NCBI GenBank assembly: GCA_016718035.1
Contig: JADKEK010000002.1
Span: 1 to 64,000, forward strand
Source of the DNA: Bacteroidota bacterium
GTDB lineage: Bacteria; Bacteroidota; Bacteroidia; Chitinophagales; BACL12
DNA length: 64,000 bases
Reading direction: 5' to 3'
Position 1 is the stretch's first letter, and the number at the start of each line of letters is the position of its first letter. The notes below the pieces were generated by a model. It was not told the origin of the DNA, made no database searches, and saw nothing but the letters and a program-made list of their open reading frames with translations. A program made the translations under genes and the position numbers. This document shows, one piece after another, positions 1 to 8,760 of the stretch.

Positions 1-1
1 T

Positions 2-2185
2 GTAGGCTTTACTACATCTGATGATTTTGACATTGTGGTTAATAACGGTGAATTTGATTATTTTGCAGTGAAATTTGATACAATTGGTAATATTATTTGG
101 AAAAAAAATTATGGTGGCTCATTGTCAGATATATGCTATTCAGTTGTTGAAACACCAGAGGGTAATTATATGTTGGCTGGTGAATCATTCAGCAATGATG
201 GAGACGTAACGGCAACACAATTGCTAAAAAATGTTTGGCTATTATTGGTCAATAGTGATGGCGAAATTCTAAGTCAAAAAACTTATGGTGGTAGTATTAA
301 TGAGACCGCTAAAAGCATAATCATTAATGAACATGGTAATTATGTTATTTGTGGTGAAACAAATTCTAATGACGGTGATGTTTCTGGGAATCATTTATTT
401 GGAACTTATGACTTTTGGGTGGCTGAAATAGACCCTGATTTTGTATTGATTAGACAAAATTGTTTTGGTGGGACAGAAGATGATAAGCCTCACCAAATAA
501 TAATTACACCAACAGGCGAATATTTTTGTGTAGGTTATGCGGAGTCTAACGATGGAGATGTGTCAATCTATGATGCAAATACTCGAATCTGGGGTGTTAA
601 AATAGATTCATTATTAAATTTGTCATGGGAATATGGATATGGTGGGCTTTTTACTGATATTGGATACTCTGCCGCAGTAACCTTAGACACTAATATTGTA
701 ATATTGGGCGAAACTTATTCTGTTGAGCTACCCGGTTATATTGGAGGATTAAAAGATTGTATAATTATTAAACTTGATATAAATGGCAATGTAATTTGGA
801 GAAAAATGTTTGGTGGAACGGATTCAGAATCAGGTAATCATATAATTATAACTAATTCTAATACTCTACTATTTACAGGACTTACTAGGTCCTCCAATGT
901 GAATTTAAACCATAACAATGGTTTTAATGATTTTTTTGCAGCAGAAATTAATTCTGACGGCGATTTTTTATCAACTATCAGCATAGGAGGGTCTAATGAG
1001 GATGCAGGTTTGTGTATTATTGGTTCAAACATAAATAACTTTGTTATGACTGGTTGGAGTAGATCGTCAAACTTTGACATTACTGACAACTACGGTAGTG
1101 AGGATGCGATAATTATCAAAGTTGCTGAATGTAATAATATCTATTATTTGGATAGTGATAGCGATGGTTATGGAACATCTACAAATGATTCTACCGCTTG
1201 CAGTTTGCCAACTGGTTTTGTCTTCGACTCCACCGATTGCAATGACTCAGACCCTGATATCCACCCTTTACTTCTAGATTTTTGTAACACCATAGATGAC
1301 AACTGCAACGGAGCAACAGACGAAGATGCAATTTTCATTACATACTACTTGGACAACGACGGAGATTTTTTTGGTGATATATTATTTGATTCCACTTCAT
1401 GTAATGTTTTAGTTGGTTATGTTGAAAATAGTGATGATTGTAATGATGTAAATGCTGAAATCAATCCTTTAATGAGTGAAGTATGTAATGGTATAGATGA
1501 TAATTGCAATATTGAAGTTGATGAAGGGTTAACAATTTATACCATGTATGCTGATGTAGATGGTGATACTTTTGGTAATCCGGACGCAGCAGTTGATACA
1601 TGTATTGAAACAATTGCCGGATATGTAAATAATAGCCTTGATTGCAACGACACAATTGCAGATATATATCCCGGAGCAATTGAACTCTGCAATTACCTCG
1701 ATGATGATTGTGATGGGTTAGCCGATGAAAATTTAACCTATATTTTATCATACCAAGATAATGACGGTGACAATTATGGAAACCCCTTAATTGACTCACT
1801 TTCTTGTGAATTGCCTATAGGATATGTTGAAGATGACACAGATTGTGATGATACGAATGGAGACATTTATCCAGGCGCAGAAGAAGTGTTAAATGGTCTT
1901 GATGATGACTGCGACAAATTAGCAGATGAAGGTTTGAGTATTGAAAATTTAGATTACGGCTTTAACATTTACCCAAATCCAACACAGGATTTCATATACA
2001 TTTCAAATACATTGGGATTAGAATCAAGCTACAGTATTTCAACTACTCAAGGAGGTGTTTTATTGAATGAAACTTATTTCACTTCAATTGTAATCATTGA
2101 TGTTAAAAATTATGCTTCTGGCATGTATCTGTTAATCATTCAAACAGAATTTGGGATACTAACGCACACATTCATTAAGAAATAG
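2..2185 (+). CDS. T9SS cargo protein with MopE-like metal-binding repeats (5' end outside window)
   Basis: The frame is open to the first base, so the N-terminus and signal peptide lie upstream. The first half (to about 1130) repeats a unit of roughly 55-60 residues containing GG(S/T) and a SNDGDV motif, which looks like a propeller-type repeat. From 1140 to 1935 there are four Cys-rich units of the form YYxDxDxDxxG...DCND...IxPxxxExCNxxDDxC, the putative metal-binding motif seen in MopE-like proteins. The last 80 residues start with FNIYPNPTQDFIYIS and fit a type A T9SS sorting domain. It should be an exported, surface-attached or secreted protein. The Asp-rich units suggest calcium or other metal binding, but no enzymatic domain is visible and the substrate is unknown. 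Confidence 0.85.
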   Translation, partial: VGFTTSDDFDIVVNNGEFDYFAVKFDTIGNIIWKKNYGGSLSDICYSVVETPEGNYMLAGESFSNDGDVTATQLLKNVWLLLVNSDGEILSQKTYGGSINETAKSIIINEHGNYVICGETNSNDGDVSGNHLFGTYDFWVAEIDPDFVLIRQNCFGGTEDDKPHQIIITPTGEYFCVGYAESNDGDVSIYDANTRIWGVKIDSLLNLSWEYGYGGLFTDIGYSAAVTLDTNIVILGETYSVELPGYIGGLKDCIIIKLDINGNVIWRKMFGGTDSESGNHIIITNSNTLLFTGLTRSSNVNLNHNNGFNDFFAAEINSDGDFLSTISIGGSNEDAGLCIIGSNINNFVMTGWSRSSNFDITDNYGSEDAIIIKVAECNNIYYLDSDSDGYGTSTNDSTACSLPTGFVFDSTDCNDSDPDIHPLLLDFCNTIDDNCNGATDEDAIFITYYLDNDGDFFGDILFDSTSCNVLVGYVENSDDCNDVNAEINPLMSEVCNGIDDNCNIEVDEGLTIYTMYADVDGDTFGNPDAAVDTCIETIAGYVNNSLDCNDTIADIYPGAIELCNYLDDDCDGLADENLTYILSYQDNDGDNYGNPLIDSLSCELPIGYVEDDTDCDDTNGDIYPGAEEVLNGLDDDCDKLADEGLSIENLDYGFNIYPNPTQDFIYISNTLGLESSYSISTTQGGVLLNETYFTSIVIIDVKNYASGMYLLIIQTEFGILTHTFIKK

Positions 2186-2200
2186 CAAAGAGCATTAATT

Positions 2201-2695
2201 ATGAGGGAGAAAATTTGGGGGATGCTTTGTAATTTGAAATTTAAAAGTTATTATTTGATTTTTTTAATTGACAAATACCAGCGTAGAGAACGAAACATAA
2301 ACATTTTTTTAGCAATAACATCCGCAACAAGCGTGGGTGCGTGGATTATTTGGGATAAATTTCCACTACTTTGGAGCGGTATAATTATTTGCTCACAAAT
2401 TATTACCGTCATTAAGCCTTTCTTTCCTTTTGTAAAGTATATAAAAGAACTATCCGCAAAAGCCGTGAATCTTGAATTATTAAACATCGAGGTAGAAAAA
2501 TTATGGGAGGAATTACAACATCAAAGAATAACAAATGAGGGTGCCTCAGAAACTTACTTTGAAATTAGGAAAAAAGTAGTTACCTTACTTCACTTTACTG
2601 ATGAATTTATATTTACTGAAAACAAAAGCATCGAATCGAAAGCCAATAAGCGCATGGAGACCTTTTTGAAAACAAATTATGGATTAACACCTTAA
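2201..2695 (+). CDS. Two-TM membrane protein, SLATT-like, unknown function
   Basis: This 164-residue protein has a short basic N-terminus, two hydrophobic segments (about residues 35-50 and 57-80), and a charged cytoplasmic-looking tail with heptad-like Leu/Ile/Glu spacing. That layout resembles the two-TM SLATT-type proteins found in conflict and immunity loci, but the assignment rests on layout only. It is followed after 9 bases by a Pro-rich microprotein gene (2705-2866), so the two probably form one transcription unit. It starts 15 bases after the T9SS gene. No catalytic motif is visible. Function unknown. Confidence 0.7.
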   Translation: MREKIWGMLCNLKFKSYYLIFLIDKYQRRERNINIFLAITSATSVGAWIIWDKFPLLWSGIIICSQIITVIKPFFPFVKYIKELSAKAVNLELLNIEVEKLWEELQHQRITNEGASETYFEIRKKVVTLLHFTDEFIFTENKSIESKANKRMETFLKTNYGLTP

Positions 2696-2704
2696 ATAAA
2701 TTAT

Positions 2705-2866
2705 ATGCCAAACAAAGAAAAACCAAACAACCATCCCGATACTGGTAAAGATGTTCAAAAGAGTATCAAGCCGGATAAATTAAATGATAACAAGTTACCT
2801 GATTATAAACTTACACCACCACCCCCTCCTCCACCAAAACAAGACAATACAACTAAGTCAGATTGA
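2705..2866 (+). CDS. Small Pro-rich protein (53 aa), partner of the two-TM protein
   Basis: The ATG at 2705 opens 53 codons. The N-terminal 35 residues are hydrophilic and rich in Lys, Asn and Asp (PNKEKPNNHPDTGKD). A run of seven prolines follows, then a polar tail (KQDNTTKSD). There is no signal peptide or TM segment. The composition (disordered plus poly-Pro) suggests a binding peptide rather than an enzyme. Its spacing of 9 bases behind the two-TM gene and the clean stop support a real gene. Similar Pro-rich microproteins next to two-TM proteins are, as far as I recall, recurrent in Bacteroidota accessory DNA. Function unknown. Confidence 0.6.
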   Translation: MPNKEKPNNHPDTGKDVQKSIKPDKLNDNKLPDYKLTPPPPPPPKQDNTTKSD

Positions 2867-2918
2867 TTTTTTAATTATCTTGTGTAGATAAATAATGTAT
2901 TAAAACGAAAGCATTTAT

Positions 2919-4094
2919 TTACCAGTGTAAATGCCAGTCACCATTTTTATCAAACGAGCGAGATTCTGGTAAACCGGAGGCATTCCATACAGTGTCAAAC
3001 ATCGGTTTTAGATTCCCGCGATTGAAGGTATTTAAGTCTTCAATATAGATATTAGGTAGCACAATCACATTTTGTTGAATTGGCTTGGCGTTAAACCTCG
3101 TTATATCGTTACTATTTAATTCAAGTTTGTAACCTTTAATGTTTATTAAACTTACAGATAGTATTTGCGGTCCTGACACTTTTACTTCACTATGTATACG
3201 TGCAAATTCCTCAATCATGTATTCTATGTCTCCTTCATAATTTGGTTCCGGGGGATTAACATAATAAGGTATGCCTTTACACTTGTCATCTGAAACCAGA
3301 TTTTGACCGCTAACGGTTTCTATTATTCCATTCCTAAAAAGTTGTGTATAGGCATTTTTTGCCCCTAATTGACCATTACCTCTAGAGATAGCAATAATGC
3401 CATCAAGGTTTGGAATGGAATCATTATCCGTTTTATTTGATAATGATTTCATCGGATAACCATACTTTAACGTTGAAGGAAGGTTAAATGAAGGATATGC
3501 ACCAAATGAACTAGTTGGTATTAGGTGCATTGTTATTAACCCTTCATTGCCAAGATCAACATAGGTATCATTGTTTAGTATTTTATTTATCCTTTCGTGT
3601 ATAAAGTCCGTTACTTTTTGCTCAATTGTTCCTTGTAAAAGAAACATATTTTTCAACTCAAATACATCAACTAAGTATTTTCCTTTCTCGCCACGTTTAT
3701 AAAATTTATTAGTTCCGCCAATTGTAACCATATGTGGTGCATTCCAACTTTTTGGGATTTCAACAACTATAACAACACCACTGCCTGTGTCAATCCCATA
3801 AATTATAACCCCACTAATCACTGGCTTAATTCCATCCCTAACTAACATCTCCATTTTTAAAATGAGTGCATCGAGGTTTTGATCAACGGATTTAATACCT
3901 ATAGCTTCACCTTCTTTTTCTATGATACCGTAAATAATCGTGCCTCCTTGGTTGTTACTAAATGAAGCTATATCATACAGGAATTCTTTCCTATTGTCTT
4001 TCTCAATATTTACTTCCTGCTTAAATTCTAAGGTTCCAGATTCTTGCATTCCAATTAGGGCAAGCACTTTTTCTATCGTATACGTTTTGTTCAT
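2919..4094 (-). CDS. AlbA/Schlafen-type (AAA_4) putative DNA-binding protein
   Basis: The N-terminal domain (about residues 15-150) carries the AlbA_2 pattern: ESGTLEFKQEV, then DIASFSNNQGGTIIYGI with the conserved N-x-x-GG-x-(I/L)-x-x-G, then HMVTIGGTNKFYKRGEKGKY. These proteins are usually annotated as ATP-binding or helix-turn-helix transcriptional regulators and are common in accessory and defence islands. The C-terminal 240 residues match nothing I recognise. The start at 4094 (MNKTYTIEKVLALIG) is preferred over an upstream ATG at 4130 because the intervening 12 residues are low-complexity hydrophobic. It is convergent with the two-TM/Pro-rich pair, and the palindrome at 4146-4255 lies just upstream. 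Confidence 0.8.
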   Translation of the reverse strand: MNKTYTIEKVLALIGMQESGTLEFKQEVNIEKDNRKEFLYDIASFSNNQGGTIIYGIIEKEGEAIGIKSVDQNLDALILKMEMLVRDGIKPVISGVIIYGIDTGSGVVIVVEIPKSWNAPHMVTIGGTNKFYKRGEKGKYLVDVFELKNMFLLQGTIEQKVTDFIHERINKILNNDTYVDLGNEGLITMHLIPTSSFGAYPSFNLPSTLKYGYPMKSLSNKTDNDSIPNLDGIIAISRGNGQLGAKNAYTQLFRNGIIETVSGQNLVSDDKCKGIPYYVNPPEPNYEGDIEYMIEEFARIHSEVKVSGPQILSVSLINIKGYKLELNSNDITRFNAKPIQQNVIVLPNIYIEDLNTFNRGNLKPMFDTVWNASGLPESRSFDKNGDWHLHW

Positions 4095-4145
4095 TAGTAT
4101 ATATAATTTTAGGTAATTCAAAAAATACATTCAATCCACAAAAGT

Positions 4146-4255
4146 ATTATGCCCTGCACATATTTTTCAGGAACTACGGCATAAACTCAAAAGCCAGCGC
4201 TCAAAAGGCCAGCGCTTTATTCCGTTCCTCCTGAAAAATATGTTCCGGACATAAT
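4146..4255. repeat. 110-nt imperfect palindrome (long hairpin with extrahelical bases)
   Basis: The outer arms ATTATG/CATAAT lead into CATATTTTTCAG paired with CTGAAAAATATG, then GAAC/GTTC, then GGCATAAA against TTTATTCC, then AGCGCT at 4196-4201 against AGCGCT at 4211-4216. Unpaired bases occur mainly on one side. The inner part also holds a direct repeat, AAAAGCCAGCGCT followed by AAAAGGCCAGCGCT. Length and architecture resemble integron attC sites or large REP-like hairpins, but the terminal GTTRRRY/RYYYAAC boxes of attC are not seen. It lies between small unknown genes and the AlbA gene. Seen once in this window. Confidence 0.75.
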
Positions 4256-4340
4256 GAGCAAGTTCCTTTCTTTTTATTTTTTTCTCTTTTTTATTTTTCT
4301 TTTAAAACTATACGTTTAGGGTAGATTTTTCTGTACTTGT

Positions 4341-4379
4341 AAAATAAAAACCCGGCTCCATCTAGCGACTTTGCCGGGT
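4341..4379 (-). terminator. Probable Rho-independent terminator
   Basis: Stem ACCCGGC (4350-4356) pairs with GCCGGGT (4373-4379) around a 16-base loop. Reading on the minus strand it is followed by TTTTATTTT. It would end the transcript of the 41-aa and 95-aa genes at 4430-4904. Confidence 0.65.
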
Positions 4380-4429
4380 ATCCCATGAAAACACAAGCTT
4401 TAAATATAGTTGTTTTAATATAATTTTTT

Positions 4430-4555
4430 CTATTCAGGCCTATTTTCTTGATTCCGTAATTCGTAAATATAAATATCTTTTGTTGTTTTTTTATAATCCG
4501 CTTCCATATTAGTGCAATTCAGTTGAATTTCCCCATCCCTTTTTTCTTCGACCAT
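4430..4555 (-). CDS. Small hypothetical protein (41 aa)
   Basis: Minus-strand ATG at 4555 and stop at 4430 encode a charged 41-residue peptide (MVEEKRDGEIQLNCTNM..., ending YELRNQENRPE). It sits 61 bases after the 95-aa gene on the same strand and 51 bases before a terminator, which is consistent with the last gene of a short operon. There are no hydrophobic segments or recognisable motif. Composition looks protein-like rather than random, but the call is tentative because of its size. Confidence 0.4.
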   Translation of the reverse strand: MVEEKRDGEIQLNCTNMEADYKKTTKDIYIYELRNQENRPE

Positions 4556-4616
4556 TTTATAAATATTATGCTTGTAAAATTTCAGATTCTATTTGAATCT
4601 GGGTTTAATTGGAAAC

Positions 4617-4904
4617 TTATTTAAGCAATTTAGAATCCATTATTATTTTTTTTGGGGAGTTATCTTTTAACTGTACTTGGCTTACATTTGTTGCATAGCG
4701 AAATATTCTTTTGCCCTTCTTAAATGCGTCTACAGCATCATCAGTCATATAAATATATCCAGGATTTTGACATCCTATCTGCCAGCGACCACAAATGGAA
4801 GATGTATCAGGAAAACCCATTGGTTCGGCTCTATGTGTGTATCTGTGTAACTTCTTACTTGATGGTGCATGAATTTCACATCTGCATAAAACTGCAATTG
4901 CCAT
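4617..4904 (-). CDS. Conserved-looking small Cys-rich hypothetical protein (95 aa)
   Basis: It starts MAIAVLCRCEIHAP and contains a second cluster, SSICGRWQIGCQNPGYIYM. Two Cys (C7, C9) and H12 plus two later Cys (C38, C45) could form one metal site, as in small zinc-ribbon-like proteins. The C-terminal part has an acidic/basic helix (DDAVDAFKKGKRIFRY) and a beta-like end. There is no signal peptide, so it is probably cytoplasmic. I recognise the general look of a Bacteroidota conserved hypothetical family but cannot give a function. It heads a possible two-gene unit ending at the terminator near 4341. Confidence 0.6.
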   Translation of the reverse strand: MAIAVLCRCEIHAPSSKKLHRYTHRAEPMGFPDTSSICGRWQIGCQNPGYIYMTDDAVDAFKKGKRIFRYATNVSQVQLKDNSPKKIIMDSKLLK

Positions 4905-5010
4905 AATTTATATTTTTGTTTTATTGAATTAAGAGTTTTGAGTAAATCTTTTTCTAATTGTTTTCGACTCGAATCCTTATTTTAATTTTTTTATTGCATC
5001 ATCAAATTAT

Positions 5011-5961
5011 TTATTCGAGCAAAACTACTTCATTTGTCCCATCCAAATCTGTTAAAACTATGGAACTGGAAACAATGTAGCCCGAATTATTTTCTAGCAT
5101 TTTCATGGTGTTTTTTTCCCAAATGATAATATCTAGTGCTGGTGAGAAATTTGGATATAATAAGGAATTTTTAGGGCAATAATCACGAAATATTTCTGTC
5201 TCTAAAGTTGACGTGTTAGTAATACTATAAAATCCTGAGCTAAACCAAAAAATGTGGTCTGAATCAGGAAACCATCTAGTGTCACTAATCATATCAAAAG
5301 GTACATCTGAATTATTTGTAATGATAGGTGTGAATAAAGATAAGGTGGTGTCATAGTAACCAAATGAAGACGGTTCACCTGCTCTTCTCATTGAAATCTT
5401 TTTACCATCAGGAGACCAGCTTGGACAAAATAGAGCTTGGTCTTCTAAACTATCAATCACATTTCCATTAAGATCAGAAATTTTAATTGCGATATAATTA
5501 TCTAATTGATATTTAAAAATAATTTTATCACCACGTGGATTAATTTCCGGTGAATAGTTAGTTCCGTTGGAAAAAAGCAAAGTTAAACTATCACCATCAG
5601 GTTTGATTTTCCATATATCATCAGCTTTATTAAATATTATCCAGCCTGTTTTACTCCATTTAGGTGATCCAGATACATTGTCTTGTATATATGTATTTGT
5701 AAGGTCAACAATGTTTAATACACAGAGGTGTGAAATTCCGGAAGTTGGCTGCTCTTCAATATATACAATTTCATCTTCATTTGATGGATTAAAACAAGGT
5801 TTTAAATACTGAATTGCTTCATAATCTACAAGTGGGCCATTTATACCATATTCAATATCAGGTAAAAAACATGGATCATCATCAATTATAATTTGTTCAT
5901 CTGGCTTGCATGACCAAAGAAAAAAACAAAGCAATAAAGTATTTAAAACCTTAATTCTCAT
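5011..5961 (-). CDS. Lipoprotein with WD40-like (PD40/TolB-type) propeller
   Basis: The N-terminus MRIKVLNTLLLCFFLWSCKPDEQ is a lipoprotein signal with a lipobox ending in Cys18. The rest (about 300 residues) holds propeller-type blades such as SPKWSKTGWIIFNKADDIWK, YSPEINPRGDKIIFKY and CPSWSPDGKKISMRR. The SPxWSPDGxKI signature is typical of TolB-like PD40 repeats. It should be an outer-membrane- or periplasm-facing scaffold without its own catalysis. It lies 3 bases downstream of the truncated sorting-domain gene, so it was probably cotranscribed with that gene before the IS inserted. Confidence 0.8.
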   Translation of the reverse strand: MRIKVLNTLLLCFFLWSCKPDEQIIIDDDPCFLPDIEYGINGPLVDYEAIQYLKPCFNPSNEDEIVYIEEQPTSGISHLCVLNIVDLTNTYIQDNVSGSPKWSKTGWIIFNKADDIWKIKPDGDSLTLLFSNGTNYSPEINPRGDKIIFKYQLDNYIAIKISDLNGNVIDSLEDQALFCPSWSPDGKKISMRRAGEPSSFGYYDTTLSLFTPIITNNSDVPFDMISDTRWFPDSDHIFWFSSGFYSITNTSTLETEIFRDYCPKNSLLYPNFSPALDIIIWEKNTMKMLENNSGYIVSSSIVLTDLDGTNEVVLLE

Positions 5962-5964
5962 TCT

Positions 5965-6154
5965 TTAGTTTTTAATAAAATTAATTGTTTTAATGAATGA
6001 ATTACTTGTTAAAGTGATGTTATACATTCCCGCGGCTAGGTGACTAACATCAAAATTTAAATTTTCCGAATTACTAACATTATTAAAATCGGTAGTTAAT
6101 ACTACTTTACCACTTAAATCAGTAAAACAAATTTTTACATTACTTAATGATAAT
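5965..6154 (-). pseudogene. C-terminal remnant of a T9SS cargo gene cut by the IS21 element
   Basis: About 62 residues remain (NVKICFTDLSGKVVL ... HLAAGMYNITL ... TINFIKN), a type A T9SS sorting domain. Upstream of 6155 the reading frame continues into the IS end, where the terminal repeats are translated as R/KWGQF units, so the original N-terminal part is missing. No continuation of the protein is found beyond the other IS end at 8811, so the insertion was accompanied by a deletion or the flank was rearranged. Confidence 0.75.
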
Positions 6155-6252
6155 TGGAAATTCCAGTCAAACTGACCCCACCTGAGCAATTTAAATTGAC
6201 CCCACTTCTGCGGAGCAAACTGACCCCACCTCTGCAATCCAAACTGACCCCT
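6155..6252. repeat. IS21 left end: four terminal repeats
   Basis: Four copies of a 12-mer close to CAAACTGACCCC (one reads TAAATTGACCCC), separated by CACC/CACTTCTGC-type spacers. They are expected to be IstA transposase-binding sites. Read on the minus strand they extend the truncated sorting-domain ORF with R/KWGQF repeats. Confidence 0.8.
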
Positions 6253-6342
6253 GTGTTTTTGATTTGATTATACTGTTTTAGCATGTTGATTTTTTATCGT
6301 TTACAATATCGTAATATGTCGATTCAGTAAACATAAGGAATC

Positions 6343-7881
6343 ATGGCGAATAAAACAATCAGTATGAGCAAAATCAGACAAATTATCAAGCTTTATTCGC
6401 AAAGAATGGGCAAAAAACGGATTGGAACCAGATTATCTATTTCCAAGAACACTGTAAAGCTGTATATCGATGCCTATCATCGATTACAAAGGCCCTGGGA
6501 GGAGCTTTCTCTTTTGACGGACTTTGAGTTAAATAAATTATTCAATCCCGTTAAAGAGGTTATATCGACTAATAAACTCCAAGATGTATTTGATTTTTTC
6601 CGGCGATGGAAAAACAGCTACGTAAACGGGGTATGACGATAGCAATTCAATACCGCAAGTTTTTGGAGGAACATCCAGATACCTACAAAGAATCACGTTT
6701 TTATTTTTACTACAGACAATATTGTAAGCGCAGTAAATCCAGCATGCATATTGAACATACACCTGGAGATAAGGCTTACATAGATTTTGCCAGGGTTAAT
6801 TTGCCCTATGTGGATACGGATACCGGAGAAATAAAACAAGCAGAAATATTTGTTGCCATTTTAGGCTGGAGTCAATTTGCCTATGTTGAAGCGATGTTAA
6901 GTCAATCCAATGAAGAGTTTATTACAGCTTGCGAAAATGCACTGTTGTATTTTGATGGAGTCCCCTCTGCCTTAGTACCTGATAATCTGAAAGCAGCCGT
7001 AATAAAAACAGATAAATATGAGCCACATTTAAATGACAATTTTAAATCCTTTGCAAATCATTATGGATTTACTGTGTTGCCTGCTCGCTCCCGAAAGCCA
7101 CAGGACAAAGCTCATGTGGAAAATATGGTGAAGATCGTATACAAAGATATTTATACGCATATTTATGAAAATGAAATTACATCTTTAACAAAACTCAATG
7201 AACAAATCCTATTATATCTGAAGGATTTAAATAATGGCCTGCTCACCGGAAAAAATTATTCCAGGGCTGATCAAATGTTATTTGAAAAAACAACATTATA
7301 TCCGTTGCATATTGATAGTGCGAGATGCGCACCGTAAAACAAGTTACCGTTTCAAAGGATGGGCATATACGACTTGCCGAAGATCAACATTATTATAGTG
7401 CGCCCTTTGAATTAATTGGGAAAAATTAAGGTTGCAATACTCCCGGTCAATTGTTGAACTCTTTCACCAATACGAACTTGTCGCTACACACAAGAGAATA
7501 CGTAAACCCTATCATTATACTACTGATGCAGGACATCTCAGAGCTGAACATCGTTACCTAGCGGACTGGAACCCCACATCATTTTTAGAGCAGGCGCGTG
7601 CTATTGATCCTATATTGGAAAAATATATTACAGAAGTTCTTGCTAAAAGACAGCACCCGGAACAATCGTATAAATCCTGCACAGGTATTTTATCCTTTGC
7701 AAAACGTGTAGGTAATACCAGATTAATAAATGCATGCAGACGTGCAATGGAGATGGGTTATTATAACTACAGGATTATTGAGGATATATTAAAAAATAAT
7801 ATGGATGATTATACCGATGAACCCTCGCCAGATAATATGCCACAACATGAAAACATACGCGGAGGAAATTATTATCAATAA
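6343..7881 (+). pseudogene. istA: IS21-family transposase IstA, frameshifted
   Basis: Three reading-frame pieces align head to tail. Piece one (6343-6636) has an HTH-like N-terminus (MSKIRQIIKLYSQRMGKKRI). Piece two (6606-7337) is the rve/DDE integrase core, with D in HTPGDKAYIDFARV, D in LVPDNLKAAV and E in KAHVENMVKIVYKD. Piece three (about 7331-7881) is the C-terminal domain. Shifts occur in the T-run near 6592-6600, near 7320 (an EMRTVKQ segment follows in another frame) and in the A-run near 7425. The catalytic D, D and E codons are intact but no single ORF joins the domains. IS21 elements do not normally use frameshifting for istA. Confidence 0.85.
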
Positions 7882-7943
7882 AAGAAACTAAAGAAAATCG
7901 AAATCATTTATTTAATCACCATTTAAAATCAAAAAAAACAATA

Positions 7944-8696
7944 ATGCAGGAAATGTTAACCAAAATGAGGTCTATGCGACTTCTTGGAATGGCACAGGCC
8001 TTCCAACAATCAATGGAATCGGGTAAGAATGAAAAGTTTACATCCGATGAAATGATTACCCATCTAATCGAATCGGAATGGGATGACAGACACAACAGAA
8101 AAATAGATCGGACAGTGAAGGATGCCCGGTTCCGGTAAAGCGAGTATCGAACAAATTACTTTTGAAGATAATCGGGTGGATAAAAATCAAATACACCGGT
8201 TAGCAGATTGTAATTTTATTAAACGCCATGAAAATATTATTATCACAGGAAGTACAGGAATCGGAAAAAGTTATTTAGCCTCTGCAATAGGCCACCAGGC
8301 ATGTTCATTGGGGTATCATTAATATGTATCAACACAGCACAAAACTTTTTTGCACGAATGAAAATAGCAAAAGCGGATGGGTCCTATTTAAAAGAACTTT
8401 CAAAAATGGAAAAACAACACCTTTTATTAATCGATGATTTTGGCATACAACCCCTCGATGCACAAAGCAGGTCAGCATTAATGGAAATCATTGAAGACAG
8501 GCATGGCAAATCATCCGTAATAATAACTTCTCAAGTGCCGGTAAGTGGATGGCATGAAATAATCGGTGAACAAACGATTGCTGATGCCATTTTAGATCGC
8601 ATCGTGCATGATGCTCACAGAGTTGAAATGAAGGGTGAATCTTTAAGGAAAAAAAGACACGTGGAAACCGATGAAAAATTTGATTTAAAAAATTAA
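7944..8696 (+). pseudogene. istB: IS21-family helper ATPase IstB, frameshifted
   Basis: Fragments at 7944-8138, 8122-8322 and 8301-8696 together give an IstB/DnaC-like AAA+ ATPase. The Walker A is GSTGIGKSYLASAIG and the Walker B is LLLIDDFGIQ. There is also a sensor-like SSVIITSQVP and the C-terminal RIVHDAHRVEMKGESLRK. One lesion lies near 8133 (after DARFR). A second cluster of changes lies near 8320-8335, between QACSLGYH and the next helix. The gene follows istA after 62 bases, the usual order. IstB helps IstA select and remodel target DNA. This copy is not expected to work unless the shifts are sequencing errors. Confidence 0.85.
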
Positions 8697-8760
8697 AACT
8701 AACTTAGCCTAAACATTGCTAAAAACAACAATTATTAAATCAAAAATGAAAGGCAACTTT

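Noticed and set aside
1461..1799. Minus-strand 112-aa ORF rich in His and Tyr
   Set aside because: Antisense shadow of the repetitive Asp/Asn codons in the metal-binding repeats.
4146..4255. Assignment as a true integron attC site
   Set aside because: The terminal GTTRRRY/RYYYAAC boxes are not present and only one copy is seen; kept as an unassigned palindrome.
6560..6640. Programmed -1 frameshift in istA at the T-run
   Set aside because: IS21 elements encode IstA in one frame, and further shifts occur downstream, so decay or sequencing error explains it better.
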